A stretch of 64,000 nt of DNA from Anaerolineae bacterium (GTDB taxonomy: Bacteria; Chloroflexota; Anaerolineae; 4572-78; J111), in contig JAHDWA010000056.1 in assembly GCA_023382535.1 (NCBI GenBank), forward strand, positions 3,632 through 67,631. The letters run 5' to 3'. How positions within the stretch are numbered: position 1 is the first letter of the stretch; each line of letters starts with the position of its first letter. This document shows positions 43,160-51,667 of the stretch, piece after piece. The notes beneath the pieces are model-generated. The model ran no database searches and was not told the origin of the DNA. It saw only the letters and a list, made by a program, of their open reading frames with translations. The position numbers and the translations under genes were made by a program.

Positions 43160-44658
43160 TGTCAAAGATGATTGACTTCAAAGCCGGATTTCATCATCTC
43201 AGAAATAATCAGGGCTGGCTGTGGGGAGTCGCCGGGCTGGCCCTGGCGCTGCGACTCTTTCACCTGGGGGCGTGGTCTTTCTGGCATGACGAAGCCCTGA
43301 CCATTTTACTGGCCCGTAAACCTCTCTCCGATCTGGTGGCTATTACCGCCGCAGATGTGCATCCCCCGCTCTATTTTTTGCTGGTCAAATTCTTCCTCCT
43401 CTTGGGGCAGAGTGAAGTTGTGGTCAGGCTGCCTTCGGCGTTGTGCAGTGCGGGGGCGGTGGTCATGCTTTATCTCATTGGACGAGATCTCTTTGAGGAG
43501 CGGGTAGGACTGGTCAGTTCGTTCATTATGACTGTCTCACCTTTGCAGCTTTTTTATGCCCAGGAAGCGCGCATGTATGCTCAACTGCTGCTGTTGACCG
43601 GCTGTGCTGTTTGGGCTTTTATCCGCGCCCTTCGCGACAATCGCCGCCGGTGGTGGGGACTGTTTATTGCCAGCGCCGCCCTGGCCAGTTACACCGCCTA
43701 CTTCAGCTTACCTATCTTTCTGGCAATGGCGCTCTACGTGCTGCTGGTTGACCGCCGCCGGGAGCGACTCCTGTCCTTTGGGGTCAGCCTGGTGGTAGTG
43801 GTAGGCTTATACCTGCCCTGGCTGGGGGTCTTTTTCTCCCAAACCCGGGCCGTCCTGGCCTCCTACTGGATCGAGTCCCCGCATCTGCTGACCCTCTTAA
43901 CCACCCTCGCCGGTTTTTTTGTAGGTATTTCTCTGCCGGCAGTTTGGACTGCCGTTTCGCTGGCGGTCACGCTGTTTGTATTCTTTGCCATTCTGAACAA
44001 TGTGCGGCATGCTTTTAGCGAAGGGAGCGCCGACTCGTCGGCGTTGTGGTGGTTATTGTTATGGCTTTTGGTGCCCTTGCTGGGCACTTATCTGGTCTCT
44101 CTGGTTCGGCCGCTTTTTCAACTGCGCACGGTTCTGACCGCTTCGCTGCCGGTCTACTTGCTGGTGGGCTGGGGACTAATTCGAGTGCCTCATCCCCGGC
44201 TCAATCAAGGCTTATTTGCGCCCACCATGATGGTCATGCTGCTGGCCCTGTTTAATTTCTATTTCGATCCTGCCTACAGCAAACCTCCCTGGCGCGAAGC
44301 CGCCGCCTACGTTCGTGACCACGCCCAGGTCGGCGATGTAGCGCTCCACGCCAGCGACGGCTCGTATCTACCTTTTCTGGTGTACGACCCGACCACCCCC
44401 CAGGTTCTACTGCCCGGCGACCCGGAAATCGCCCGGACCAACGCGCCCTCACAGGCCATTGTCACAGCGGTGACTGTTCCCAGGCAAGAGGTGACGGCGG
44501 CTGTTCAGGAGTATCGGCGGGCCTGGCTGGTGCTCGGCATGGATCAGGCGATTGATTATCAGTTGTCTCAAAAGGATTATTTTGATCAGCATTACCACCT
44601 TATGGATGAGATTCGCGTAGGAGGAATTTACATTTTGAGGTATGCCCTTGATGAATAA
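43159..44658 (+). CDS. GT39-type membrane glycosyltransferase
   Basis: 499 residues. The first loop has WSFWHDEALTILLARKPL, then AADVHPPLYFLLVKFF (acidic-His block typical of GT39), and the later FYAQEARMYAQLLL. About ten membrane segments and a soluble C-terminal domain. The ATG overlaps the previous stop (TAATG), so translation is coupled. It resembles the first gene of the cluster (36191) more than its direct neighbours. Polyprenyl-phosphate-sugar donor expected; acceptor unknown. Confidence 0.88.
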   Translation: MSKMIDFKAGFHHLRNNQGWLWGVAGLALALRLFHLGAWSFWHDEALTILLARKPLSDLVAITAADVHPPLYFLLVKFFLLLGQSEVVVRLPSALCSAGAVVMLYLIGRDLFEERVGLVSSFIMTVSPLQLFYAQEARMYAQLLLLTGCAVWAFIRALRDNRRRWWGLFIASAALASYTAYFSLPIFLAMALYVLLVDRRRERLLSFGVSLVVVVGLYLPWLGVFFSQTRAVLASYWIESPHLLTLLTTLAGFFVGISLPAVWTAVSLAVTLFVFFAILNNVRHAFSEGSADSSALWWLLLWLLVPLLGTYLVSLVRPLFQLRTVLTASLPVYLLVGWGLIRVPHPRLNQGLFAPTMMVMLLALFNFYFDPAYSKPPWREAAAYVRDHAQVGDVALHASDGSYLPFLVYDPTTPQVLLPGDPEIARTNAPSQAIVTAVTVPRQEVTAAVQEYRRAWLVLGMDQAIDYQLSQKDYFDQHYHLMDEIRVGGIYILRYALDE

Positions 44659-46399
44659 GATCTCCTATCGCACTTACCTGGCCGGTTTCATCACCATTCT
44701 GCTCCTGGCCGCGGCGATGCGCTTTTACGCCTTAACTGCCGATGCGCCGATCTACCTGACCCGGTCGCAGGATTTGAACACGGATGGGCCGAATACAATC
44801 GGTCTTGCCCGAGATTGGGTGTTATTTGAGGTCAAACCTTATCCCCATTTGGCTCTCATCTGGCTGGCTTACTTTTTCTTCTCTACGCTTGGTATTGGTT
44901 ATTGGCAGGCCAATCTCATCGCCGTAACCAGCAGTCTGCTGGCGATTGTGTTCATCACCGCTTTTGCTCACCAGCATTTTGGACGGCGAGCAGCACTGGT
45001 GAGTGCTCTCCTTATGACTCTGAATTTTCCTTTTCTTATTTATAACCGTATTCCTATGGTTTATACCCCCCTGGCCTGTGGACTGGCCATAGCGCTGTAC
45101 TGTTGGGGACAAGGCTTGCGCCGCTCATGGTGGTTTTTTCTGTCAGGGCTGGTAATCCTGTTTTGCGTGTTGTATATCAAGATAGCCGGGGTAACTTTTC
45201 TGGCGGCTGCCATCTTTGGACTTTTTATTTTGGCCTGGCGGCGCTGGCAGCAGCGGCAGCCGGAAGTATGGACACCCTTACTCCTCTTTTCTGCCGGGGC
45301 CGCGCTCATGGCCGGAATTGGTTGGTTTCATTTATTAAGAGTGACCACCGTTCAGGCCATCCTGCCCTCCGATGTGGCCACGCGCACCTTCAATCCCCAG
45401 CATGGCCTTGAGGAGAACATCCGCTTTGCCCTTGTCTCGGTCCTTCAATTTGGCATCTATTCCGGGTTTTTTGTGCGAACCTTTGTCCTTTTTTCTTTGG
45501 CCTATGGCTACCTTTTCTATCGGGGCAGCCAATTGTTGGGCAAAAATCGTTCCACTTTGCCCATGAGCGAGATCATTGTGTTGCTCTACTTAACCTTTAC
45601 TATCCTCATGCTGTTAGCTTCAAACAGCCAACCTTTCCGCTTTATGATCGCTCTGATCCCACCCATGAGTCTGGCGGCGGCCCTGGCCCTGGAAACCTGG
45701 CTGCGTTCCGACCGGATCACCTTGCCGGCCCGGTTTGGCCGGTTTCAGCTTGTCGTCATTTTGATGGGCTTAACTTACTTTCTCTACCAGTTTCTGGCCG
45801 GAACAGTAAAACTGGGCAGCGCCTTGTACTTAGGCACGAGCCTGGTTGATTACCAGGTAATCCTGGATCTGCCGCTTCTGTTTGTGATATTAATTGTCTC
45901 CCTCTTTCTGGCCCTGGCCGGCATCCTGGCCTTTATCGGGTGGCTGGGTGCAGGCAAACGGGTGCATCTCAGCCTTCCATCACCCGCTGCCCGCGGCTTG
46001 ATCGCGCTGCTGGTGGTCGCTGCCATTGCTCTGGGAGATCTCTACCAGTATGGGGCCTGGGCTAGAGATCCGCAGTTCTCAATTATGGAGGCTTCCCGCC
46101 AAATTACCCGGGATGTAGGGCAAAAGGCTTTGCTGGGCGGCTCCTATGCTTATGTTTTGACTTTAGAAAATGACCTGCCCGCCCAGCCTTTTTACAGTTA
46201 TAATACCAACGTGCCTGTGGGTACGATTGACCCAAAAATCACCCATATCGCTGTAGATGCCGACAGTGTTTTGAAAGATGCCCCCTTCAATGAGGAGGGG
46301 TTGTATAAGATTTACCCTGAAGACATGAAACATGCCAGGCTCGTCAAGTCATATACCTTGCGCGGTTATCTCATTAATTTATATGAAATTGAACGGTAG
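44651..46399 (+). CDS. GT39-like membrane glycosyltransferase
   Basis: 582 residues from the ATG at 44651, preferred because GAGG (44637-44640) is 10 bases upstream; an ATG at 44642 is too near. The early loop RSQDLNTDGPNTIGLARDWV carries the acidic residues expected for catalysis, followed by PHLALIWLAYFFFSTLGIGY. About 12 membrane segments and a C-terminal soluble domain (QPFYSYNTNVPVGTID). Start overlaps the upstream gene by 8 bases. Family assigned by topology and loop motif; substrate unknown. Confidence 0.82.
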   Translation: MNKISYRTYLAGFITILLLAAAMRFYALTADAPIYLTRSQDLNTDGPNTIGLARDWVLFEVKPYPHLALIWLAYFFFSTLGIGYWQANLIAVTSSLLAIVFITAFAHQHFGRRAALVSALLMTLNFPFLIYNRIPMVYTPLACGLAIALYCWGQGLRRSWWFFLSGLVILFCVLYIKIAGVTFLAAAIFGLFILAWRRWQQRQPEVWTPLLLFSAGAALMAGIGWFHLLRVTTVQAILPSDVATRTFNPQHGLEENIRFALVSVLQFGIYSGFFVRTFVLFSLAYGYLFYRGSQLLGKNRSTLPMSEIIVLLYLTFTILMLLASNSQPFRFMIALIPPMSLAAALALETWLRSDRITLPARFGRFQLVVILMGLTYFLYQFLAGTVKLGSALYLGTSLVDYQVILDLPLLFVILIVSLFLALAGILAFIGWLGAGKRVHLSLPSPAARGLIALLVVAAIALGDLYQYGAWARDPQFSIMEASRQITRDVGQKALLGGSYAYVLTLENDLPAQPFYSYNTNVPVGTIDPKITHIAVDADSVLKDAPFNEEGLYKIYPEDMKHARLVKSYTLRGYLINLYEIER

Positions 46400-48080
46400 C
46401 CAGGTGGCCAGAGCATACTTATCGGTTGCGCCAAAAATCCTTTTCCGGGAACTGTTTATTCTGTTTGGGTTGGCCTGTTTGGTCCGTCTGCTGGCGGCCT
46501 GGCCCCAGCAGCAGCCGAACTATATGGATGCTGCTTATTCTTATGTCAATGCCTTGAACCTGCTGGCGGGGCGAGGCTTTGTCGAAGATTTTGTCTGGAA
46601 TTACCTGGGACAGCCGGGCCTGCCGCCTCAGCCCAGCCACCTCTACTGGATGCCGCTGACCTCCCTATTGGCTTGGTTGGGGCTGGTCCTGGGCGGAACT
46701 TCCTACCGGGCGGCTCAAGTTCCTTTTATTTTATTATCAGCCCTGCTGGCCCCCCTTAGCTATCGAGTCACGTATGAAGTTTCCAGCCGGCGGCGACTGG
46801 CCTGGCTGGCCGGATTGCTGGCTGTTTTTAGCGGCTTTTACTTCCCCTACTGGACGGCCATTGACAACTTCACCCCCTTTGCCGTTACCGGCTCGCTGGC
46901 CCTGTGGGCGGCCTGGCGGGGGATGGAAAGTAGTAGATGGCAGATGGCAGATGGTAGACGGCAGATAGCAGATTTGCCTTCCACTATCCACTATCCACTA
47001 TCCTCTATCTTCAACCCTCAATCCCTCTGGCTTTTCCTCGCGGGTCTTTCCACCGGTCTGGCCCATCTCGCCCGCGCCGATGGCCCGCTCCTGCTCAGCG
47101 CCATTATCCTGCTCTTGTTGTATTACACCCTACGCTCCACGCCCTATGCCCTACGTTTTACGCTCCCTCTGATCCTTGGTTACCTGGTCATCATGACTCC
47201 CTGGTTCATCCGCAACTGGCAGATAATGGGTGCGCCGCTGCCCTCGGCAGGTTCGCAAACCATCTGGCTGGCCAACTACGACGAGTTGTTTAGCTACGGC
47301 CGTGACTTGTCGGCGCGAACTTTCTTTGCCCAAGGACTCGGCCCTGTCCTGCAAGGCCGCTGGTGGGCGCTGACCATCAATTTGCAAACGGTGCTGGCCG
47401 TTTGGGGCATGATCTTTCTGGCTCCTTTGGTTCTCATCGGGGGGTGGCAGTTCCGGCATCACCGATTGATGCAGTTGGCCGGGCTGTATGCCCTGCTCTT
47501 GTTTCTGGTGATGACCCTGGTGTTTGCCTTCCCCGGCGCGCGGGGCGGCCTGTTTCACTCCGGTGCGGCTCTCCTACCCTTTATTTATGCCGCTGCCCTG
47601 GTTGGTCTGGAAAGCGCGGTAGATTGGGCAGCCGCGCGCCGCCCTCGCTGGGATGCGCTTCTGGCCAAGCAGTTTTTTGGTTGGGGGCTGGTCATCATGG
47701 CGGTCGCCTTGAGCGGCTTTATTTATTACGGACGTGTCTTAAAAAATGACGCCTGGAATAAGGCCGACACCCTCTATCCCACCATCGCCGCCTGGGTAGC
47801 CCAGCAAAACCCGGCGGCTACGGTTATGATTGGCAACCCCCCCGCCTATCGCTATCACGGCGGTGGGTTAAGCGTCATGGTGCCCGATGAGAATATCGAA
47901 ACAACTCTGCAAGCGGCCCGTCATTATCACGTGGATTATCTCATTTTGGACCAGAACCATCCTGCTCCGCTGGCCGAAGTTTATACCCAAACCGTGACGC
48001 ATCCGGGCCTTGCCCTGGTTCAAACTTTCACCGATGAGGCCGGCAACCCGGTTTATATTTTCAAACTCATGCGTCCTTAG
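46383..48080 (+). CDS. GT39-like membrane glycosyltransferase with short-repeat insert
   Basis: 565 residues from the ATG at 46383, which overlaps the previous gene by 17 bases; a longer in-frame start is possible but overlaps more. The first loop has NYMDAAYSYVNALNLL and the family-like block HLYWMPLTSLLAW. About 11 membrane segments. A hydrophilic insert near 180-213 contains SRWQMADGRRQI and TIHYPL, coded by heptad repeats (46928-47025), and a second repeat block lies at 47121-47168. C-terminal soluble domain. No clear ribosome-binding site, so translation may depend on coupling. Confidence 0.82.
   Translation: MKLNGSQVARAYLSVAPKILFRELFILFGLACLVRLLAAWPQQQPNYMDAAYSYVNALNLLAGRGFVEDFVWNYLGQPGLPPQPSHLYWMPLTSLLAWLGLVLGGTSYRAAQVPFILLSALLAPLSYRVTYEVSSRRRLAWLAGLLAVFSGFYFPYWTAIDNFTPFAVTGSLALWAAWRGMESSRWQMADGRRQIADLPSTIHYPLSSIFNPQSLWLFLAGLSTGLAHLARADGPLLLSAIILLLLYYTLRSTPYALRFTLPLILGYLVIMTPWFIRNWQIMGAPLPSAGSQTIWLANYDELFSYGRDLSARTFFAQGLGPVLQGRWWALTINLQTVLAVWGMIFLAPLVLIGGWQFRHHRLMQLAGLYALLLFLVMTLVFAFPGARGGLFHSGAALLPFIYAAALVGLESAVDWAAARRPRWDALLAKQFFGWGLVIMAVALSGFIYYGRVLKNDAWNKADTLYPTIAAWVAQQNPAATVMIGNPPAYRYHGGGLSVMVPDENIETTLQAARHYHVDYLILDQNHPAPLAEVYTQTVTHPGLALVQTFTDEAGNPVYIFKLMRP
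46928..47025. repeat. In-frame fold-back heptad array in a glycosyltransferase gene
   Basis: Units AGATGGC, AGATGGC, AGATGGT, AGACGGC and AGATAGC are followed by CCACTAT, CCACTAT, CCACTAT and CCTCTAT. The halves are partly complementary, so the block can fold back. It adds a hydrophilic segment in frame. Confidence 0.8.
47121..47168. repeat. In-frame CCCTACG-type heptad array
   Basis: CCCTACG, CTCCACG, CCCTATG, CCCTACG, TTTTACG and CTCCC follow head to tail within the same gene, coding for TLRSTPYALRFTL. Seven-base periodicity is clear. Confidence 0.7.
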
Positions 48081-48086
48081 TTGATA

Positions 48087-49745
48087 ATGACCAAAATCGA
48101 AAATCGAAAATACCCAAAGGGTACAGTGTCGAAAATTGAAAACCCCCCTCTTTGGCTGTTCGCAGCGCTCATCTTAGGCTTGTTCTACCTGGCGGTTTCC
48201 GCTTGGGGTTACGGTTTTTCCGGCTTTCCCCTCGACGATGCCTGGATTCACCAAACTTACGCCCGCAACCTGGCTCGCAGCGGGCAGTTGGCTTTTGTCC
48301 CTGGTGTGCCCAGCGCCGGCTCGACTGCTCCGCTGTGGTCGTTTTTGTTAAGTCTGGGCTACCTGCTGGGTATTCCCTTCAAAATTTGGACTTATGGGCT
48401 TGGCCTGCTCCTGTTAGGCTTGACGGCTTGGACAGTGACCCGCCTCGGCCGGCGTCTTTTTCCTGAGCAGCCAGGGATCGGCTTATGGGCCGGGTTGTTC
48501 TGCCTGTTCGAGTGGCATCTCATCTGGGCCGCTGTTTCCGGCATGGAAACGATCCTGTTTGTCTGGCTCTCCCTCTTCCTCGTGGAGCGATATGTGGCCC
48601 CAAAACGAATAGCAAATAGGCGAATAGGCGAATGGTCTGATGCTCATTCGCCACTTGCCGGTTTTGGCCTCGGCCTTATCGGCGGCCTGCTCGCTTTAAC
48701 TCGCCCGGAAGGCCTGGGCCTGGTTGGTTTGGTGGGGTTGGCTATGGCCTGCACTTGGTGGGAGCAAAGAAGGGAACTCAAAGGAACTCGAGGGAAGTTA
48801 GAGACTTTTAGAGTTCCGACGAGTTCCTACAAGTTCCCCCTATTGCAGTGCCTGCTCGGGCTGGCTGCCGGAGTAGTGTTGTTGTTAGCTCCTTATATTG
48901 CCTTTCACCTCTGGGCCACCGGCCTGCCCTTTCCCAACACCTTTTATGCCAAACAGGCGGAGTATCGGGCTGTCCTCGACCATTTTCCGCTCTGGCAGCG
49001 GCTTTTTGGCGGTTTTGGCGAGCCGGTCGAGACGGTGCAAGGCGTCTTTCGGGTCATTTTTATTGGCCCACAATTCTTGTTGCTGCCGGGTTTACTTTTT
49101 GCCGCCTGGCTGACTTTCAAAGAGCGCCGGACCGGCCTCATTCTCATCTGGCTGTGGTGGGTTGGCTTTTTGCTGCTCTACGGTCTCAGACTGCCGGTGA
49201 CCTATCAGCATGGCCGCTACCAAATTCCGGCCATCGCCTGGGTGATTTTACTGGGAATCTGGGGAACGGTGCGCTTGCTGCAAAAAATTCCTGGCCAAAA
49301 CATCGCCTGGCGTGCCCTTCGCCGGGCGTGGGTATTATCGTTGGCCGTATTGGTGCTGGCTTTTACGGCAATTGGGGCACAGGCGTATGGACGGGATGTT
49401 CGATTTATTGAGAGTGAGATGGTGGCGACCGCCAGGTGGCTCGACAGCCAAACCTCACCCCAAGCGCTCATCGCTGCCCACGATATTGGGGCTATTGGCT
49501 ATTTTACCCAACGCCCCCTCATTGATCTGGCCGGCCTGATTACGCCCGAAGTCATTCCGATTATCAGAAACGAAGCCGCCTTGTTTGATTTTATTAACAG
49601 CCGCCAGGCCGATTACCTGGTAACTTTTCCTTCGTGGTATCCTGAGTTGACCCGGAATTCAAAACTAAATCGTTTATACAGTACCGGCTCGCCCTATCCG
49701 CCCCAGGTCGGTGATAATATGACAGTCTACAAGGTAAGCCGGTAA
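48087..49745 (+). CDS. GT39-like membrane glycosyltransferase
   Basis: 552 residues from the ATG at 48087; a TTG two codons earlier is possible. The loop GFPLDDAWIHQTYARNLA with paired Asp, and VPSAGSTAPLWSFLLSLGYL, are typical of a Chloroflexota GT-C subgroup. About 10-12 membrane segments and a soluble C terminus (QRPLIDLAGLITPEVIPI). The N terminus is coded by AAAATCG-type heptads, and two more repeat blocks (near 48600 and 48770) lie inside the frame. Last gene of the glycosyltransferase cluster; followed by a repeat-rich gap and the histidine kinase promoter. Confidence 0.82.
   Translation: MTKIENRKYPKGTVSKIENPPLWLFAALILGLFYLAVSAWGYGFSGFPLDDAWIHQTYARNLARSGQLAFVPGVPSAGSTAPLWSFLLSLGYLLGIPFKIWTYGLGLLLLGLTAWTVTRLGRRLFPEQPGIGLWAGLFCLFEWHLIWAAVSGMETILFVWLSLFLVERYVAPKRIANRRIGEWSDAHSPLAGFGLGLIGGLLALTRPEGLGLVGLVGLAMACTWWEQRRELKGTRGKLETFRVPTSSYKFPLLQCLLGLAAGVVLLLAPYIAFHLWATGLPFPNTFYAKQAEYRAVLDHFPLWQRLFGGFGEPVETVQGVFRVIFIGPQFLLLPGLLFAAWLTFKERRTGLILIWLWWVGFLLLYGLRLPVTYQHGRYQIPAIAWVILLGIWGTVRLLQKIPGQNIAWRALRRAWVLSLAVLVLAFTAIGAQAYGRDVRFIESEMVATARWLDSQTSPQALIAAHDIGAIGYFTQRPLIDLAGLITPEVIPIIRNEAALFDFINSRQADYLVTFPSWYPELTRNSKLNRLYSTGSPYPPQVGDNMTVYKVSR
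48767..48842. repeat. In-frame fold-back of GGAACTC/GAGTTCC units
   Basis: GGGAACTC and GGAACTC on the left and GAGTTCC twice plus AAGTTCCCC on the right form an imperfect inverted array within the gene. A smaller CGAATAGG array lies at about 48605-48635. Confidence 0.7.
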
Positions 49746-49845
49746 TGGACAGCGAATAGCAGACAGCGGATAGTGGGTTGCAAATCTTCTATACTGTCAT
49801 CTGCTACCTGCGACTTGCCACCTTGCTACCTGTCACATCCTTAAA
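49745..49845. repeat. Heptad-like repeats between glycosyltransferase cluster and kinase gene
   Basis: GACAGCGAATAGCAGACAG and CGGATAGTGG on the left, CTGTCATCTGCTACCTGCGA and TTGCTACCTGTCAC on the right. Short units with partly complementary halves, like the other arrays. No ORF. Confidence 0.6.
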
Positions 49846-49851
49846 ATTTTC

Positions 49852-49881
49852 TGGACATGTACGGATTGATTATGGTATACT
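49852..49881 (+). promoter_or_regulatory. Extended -10 promoter of the kinase-regulator genes
   Basis: TGGACA (49852-49857), an 18-base spacer and TATACT (49876-49881) preceded by TGG. The sequence TTATGGTATACTATATAGTG around it is nearly the same as around the gyrB -10 box. Confidence 0.7.
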
Positions 49882-49905
49882 ATATAGTGTCATGGGGGTG
49901 AAGGA

Positions 49906-50838
49906 ATGGGTACAGGGCACGACACCGCCAATTTAGCAGAATTCTGGGTTAAGGTCAGCTCCGTTTTGCAGGAAACGGAGCATAATTTGTATGACCTGGC
50001 TCAGATGACTCTGTTAAAGTATGAACAGTCCTTGCATGAGGCAGATAACGGGCGCGATGCGGCCAAAAGTGAGCAGGTGCTCCGGCTGCAACAGATTGGG
50101 CAGCAACTGGCGCGCCTGTCGGAGCAGAGCGGCGCATTACACACCTATCTGCAAAATGGTCTCGATGCCCCCCCTGTTGATGACTCTCATTGGCCTCGCA
50201 TCAGAATTTTGCAAAGCCAGGAAGAAGAACGGGCCCAATTGGCGCACGACCTGGAAAATAGCGTCGGGCAGTTGCTCGCCAATGCCGTTTTTGAACTGGC
50301 TTCCTGCCGGACCCTGCTGGCCAACGATCGAGAGGCTGTCGCCACGGGTTTGGCCGCCCTGCAGGCCGAATTGGAGAGTGGGCTGGCCGACATTCGCCAA
50401 TTTATTGTGGATTTGGAACCGGCCACTATTCTCGGTAATTTTGGCCTGGGAGCCGGTATTCGACGCTATCTGGAACAGTTTGAAACCAGAACGGGCCTGA
50501 AAACCCAGTTGCGGGTTAACACGAACATGGGCCGCCTGCCCAGTATTATCGAAATCACTATTTTTCGAGTGATTCAAGAGGTTCTCAGTAACGCTTACCA
50601 CCATGCCAATGCCACTCAGGTTGAAGTGGTCATTGAAGAAAAGGACGGCGCGCTTCATTTTAGCGTTATTGATAATGGGGTTGGTCTGAATATGGAACGA
50701 GTCGGTAAATCCAGAAAAAATCTGGGTTTAGCCAGAATAGTGGATTATGCCGAGTTATTAAACGGCAAATTTAGAATATTGAGCGACTCGGAACGGGGCA
50801 CGCAAGTCATTTTATCGGTCCCCTATCCTGAATTATAA
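49906..50838 (+). CDS. NarL-type sensor kinase-like protein lacking the phospho-acceptor His
   Basis: 310 residues, no membrane segment. A helical N terminus is followed by the dimerisation box EEERAQLAHDLENSVGQ (106-122). In HisKA_3 kinases this reads ...LHD..., but here Glu117 and Asn118 replace the His-Asp pair; His114 is one helical turn earlier. The GHKL ATPase domain is intact (TIFRVIQEVLSNAYHHANAT, VIDNGVGLN, NLGLARIVDYAELLNG). It may be a pseudokinase or act as heterodimer with the kinase at 51668. A response regulator gene follows after 38 bases. The extended -10 promoter at 49852 probably drives the group. Confidence 0.85.
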   Translation: MGTGHDTANLAEFWVKVSSVLQETEHNLYDLAQMTLLKYEQSLHEADNGRDAAKSEQVLRLQQIGQQLARLSEQSGALHTYLQNGLDAPPVDDSHWPRIRILQSQEEERAQLAHDLENSVGQLLANAVFELASCRTLLANDREAVATGLAALQAELESGLADIRQFIVDLEPATILGNFGLGAGIRRYLEQFETRTGLKTQLRVNTNMGRLPSIIEITIFRVIQEVLSNAYHHANATQVEVVIEEKDGALHFSVIDNGVGLNMERVGKSRKNLGLARIVDYAELLNGKFRILSDSERGTQVILSVPYPEL

Positions 50839-50876
50839 GCTTGTAACTTGAACCCTGCAGTCGAGGAGACAAAACT

Positions 50877-51569
50877 ATGGCTAAAACAAGTATCATGCTG
50901 GTTGACGACCATCCTCTGTTTCGGCAAGGGTTGCGGCGTGTCCTTGAAGCCGAAGAGGACCTGGAAGTTATTATGGAAGTGGCGGATGGCGAGGAAGGCC
51001 TGCGCTTGGCCAAACAGCTTCTGCCCAATGTGGTCATTATGGATATTAATTTGCCCCATATGAATGGTTTGCAGGCGACGCGTGAGCTGAAGCAGGCGGC
51101 GCCCGAAGTGGCGGTCATCATGCTCACCGCTTACCATGATGACGAGCAAATCTTTCATGCCGTGCGGGCGGGAGCCGCCGCCTACTTCCCCAAAGATATC
51201 ACGCCCCGCCGCCTGGTCGAAGCGATCCGGCAGGTTAGCCGGGGCAACTATGTGGTTGACGACGAGGTGCTGAACAAGCCCGAAGTAGCGACCTGGCTGC
51301 TGCAACAATTTGATAAAGTTGCCTACGTGGATGGCATGCCCAATGAAATGTTTGCCCCCCTCTCCCCCCGTGAAATGGAAATTTTGCAGCATATCGCCCG
51401 CGGCCAGAGTAACAAAGAAGTGGCTTATGCCCTGGGCATCAGCCGCCAGACTGTTAAAAACCACATGACCAGCATCTTACGCAAATTGGCCGTCAATGAC
51501 CGGACTCAAGCGGCGCTTTACGCGGTTCGCCGGGGCTGGATTCGCTTGCACGACGACGAGGAAAAGTAG
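50877..51569 (+). CDS. NarL/FixJ-family response regulator
   Basis: 230 residues. The receiver domain has LVDDHPLFRQGLRR (acid pair), VVIMDINLPHMNG (phospho-acceptor Asp) and MLTAYHDD plus FPKD (Thr and Lys switch residues), all intact. The C-terminal LuxR-type HTH is LSPREMEILQHIARGQSNKE followed by ALGISRQTVKNHMTSILRKL. It should bind DNA when phosphorylated by a partner kinase. It is flanked by two kinase-like genes, of which only the second keeps its His. The Tad-like operon downstream is a plausible target, by proximity only. Confidence 0.95.
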   Translation: MAKTSIMLVDDHPLFRQGLRRVLEAEEDLEVIMEVADGEEGLRLAKQLLPNVVIMDINLPHMNGLQATRELKQAAPEVAVIMLTAYHDDEQIFHAVRAGAAAYFPKDITPRRLVEAIRQVSRGNYVVDDEVLNKPEVATWLLQQFDKVAYVDGMPNEMFAPLSPREMEILQHIARGQSNKEVAYALGISRQTVKNHMTSILRKLAVNDRTQAALYAVRRGWIRLHDDEEK

Positions 51570-51593
51570 TCAGAAGCCAGTAGCCGGCCCACA

Positions 51594-51608
51594 GGGGCCT
51601 TCGGCTCC
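51594..51608 (+). repeat. Dispersed repeat core GGGGCCTTCGGCTCC
   Basis: An exact inverted match to 30347-30361, located in the gap between regulator and kinase genes, next to CGTCTACCGTCTACC heptads (51630-51645). Confidence 0.6.
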
Positions 51609-51667
51609 GGTCAGAAGAATTTTCTTTCCCGTCTACCGTCTACCGTTTTTTGAAGGGAATTGCACCT

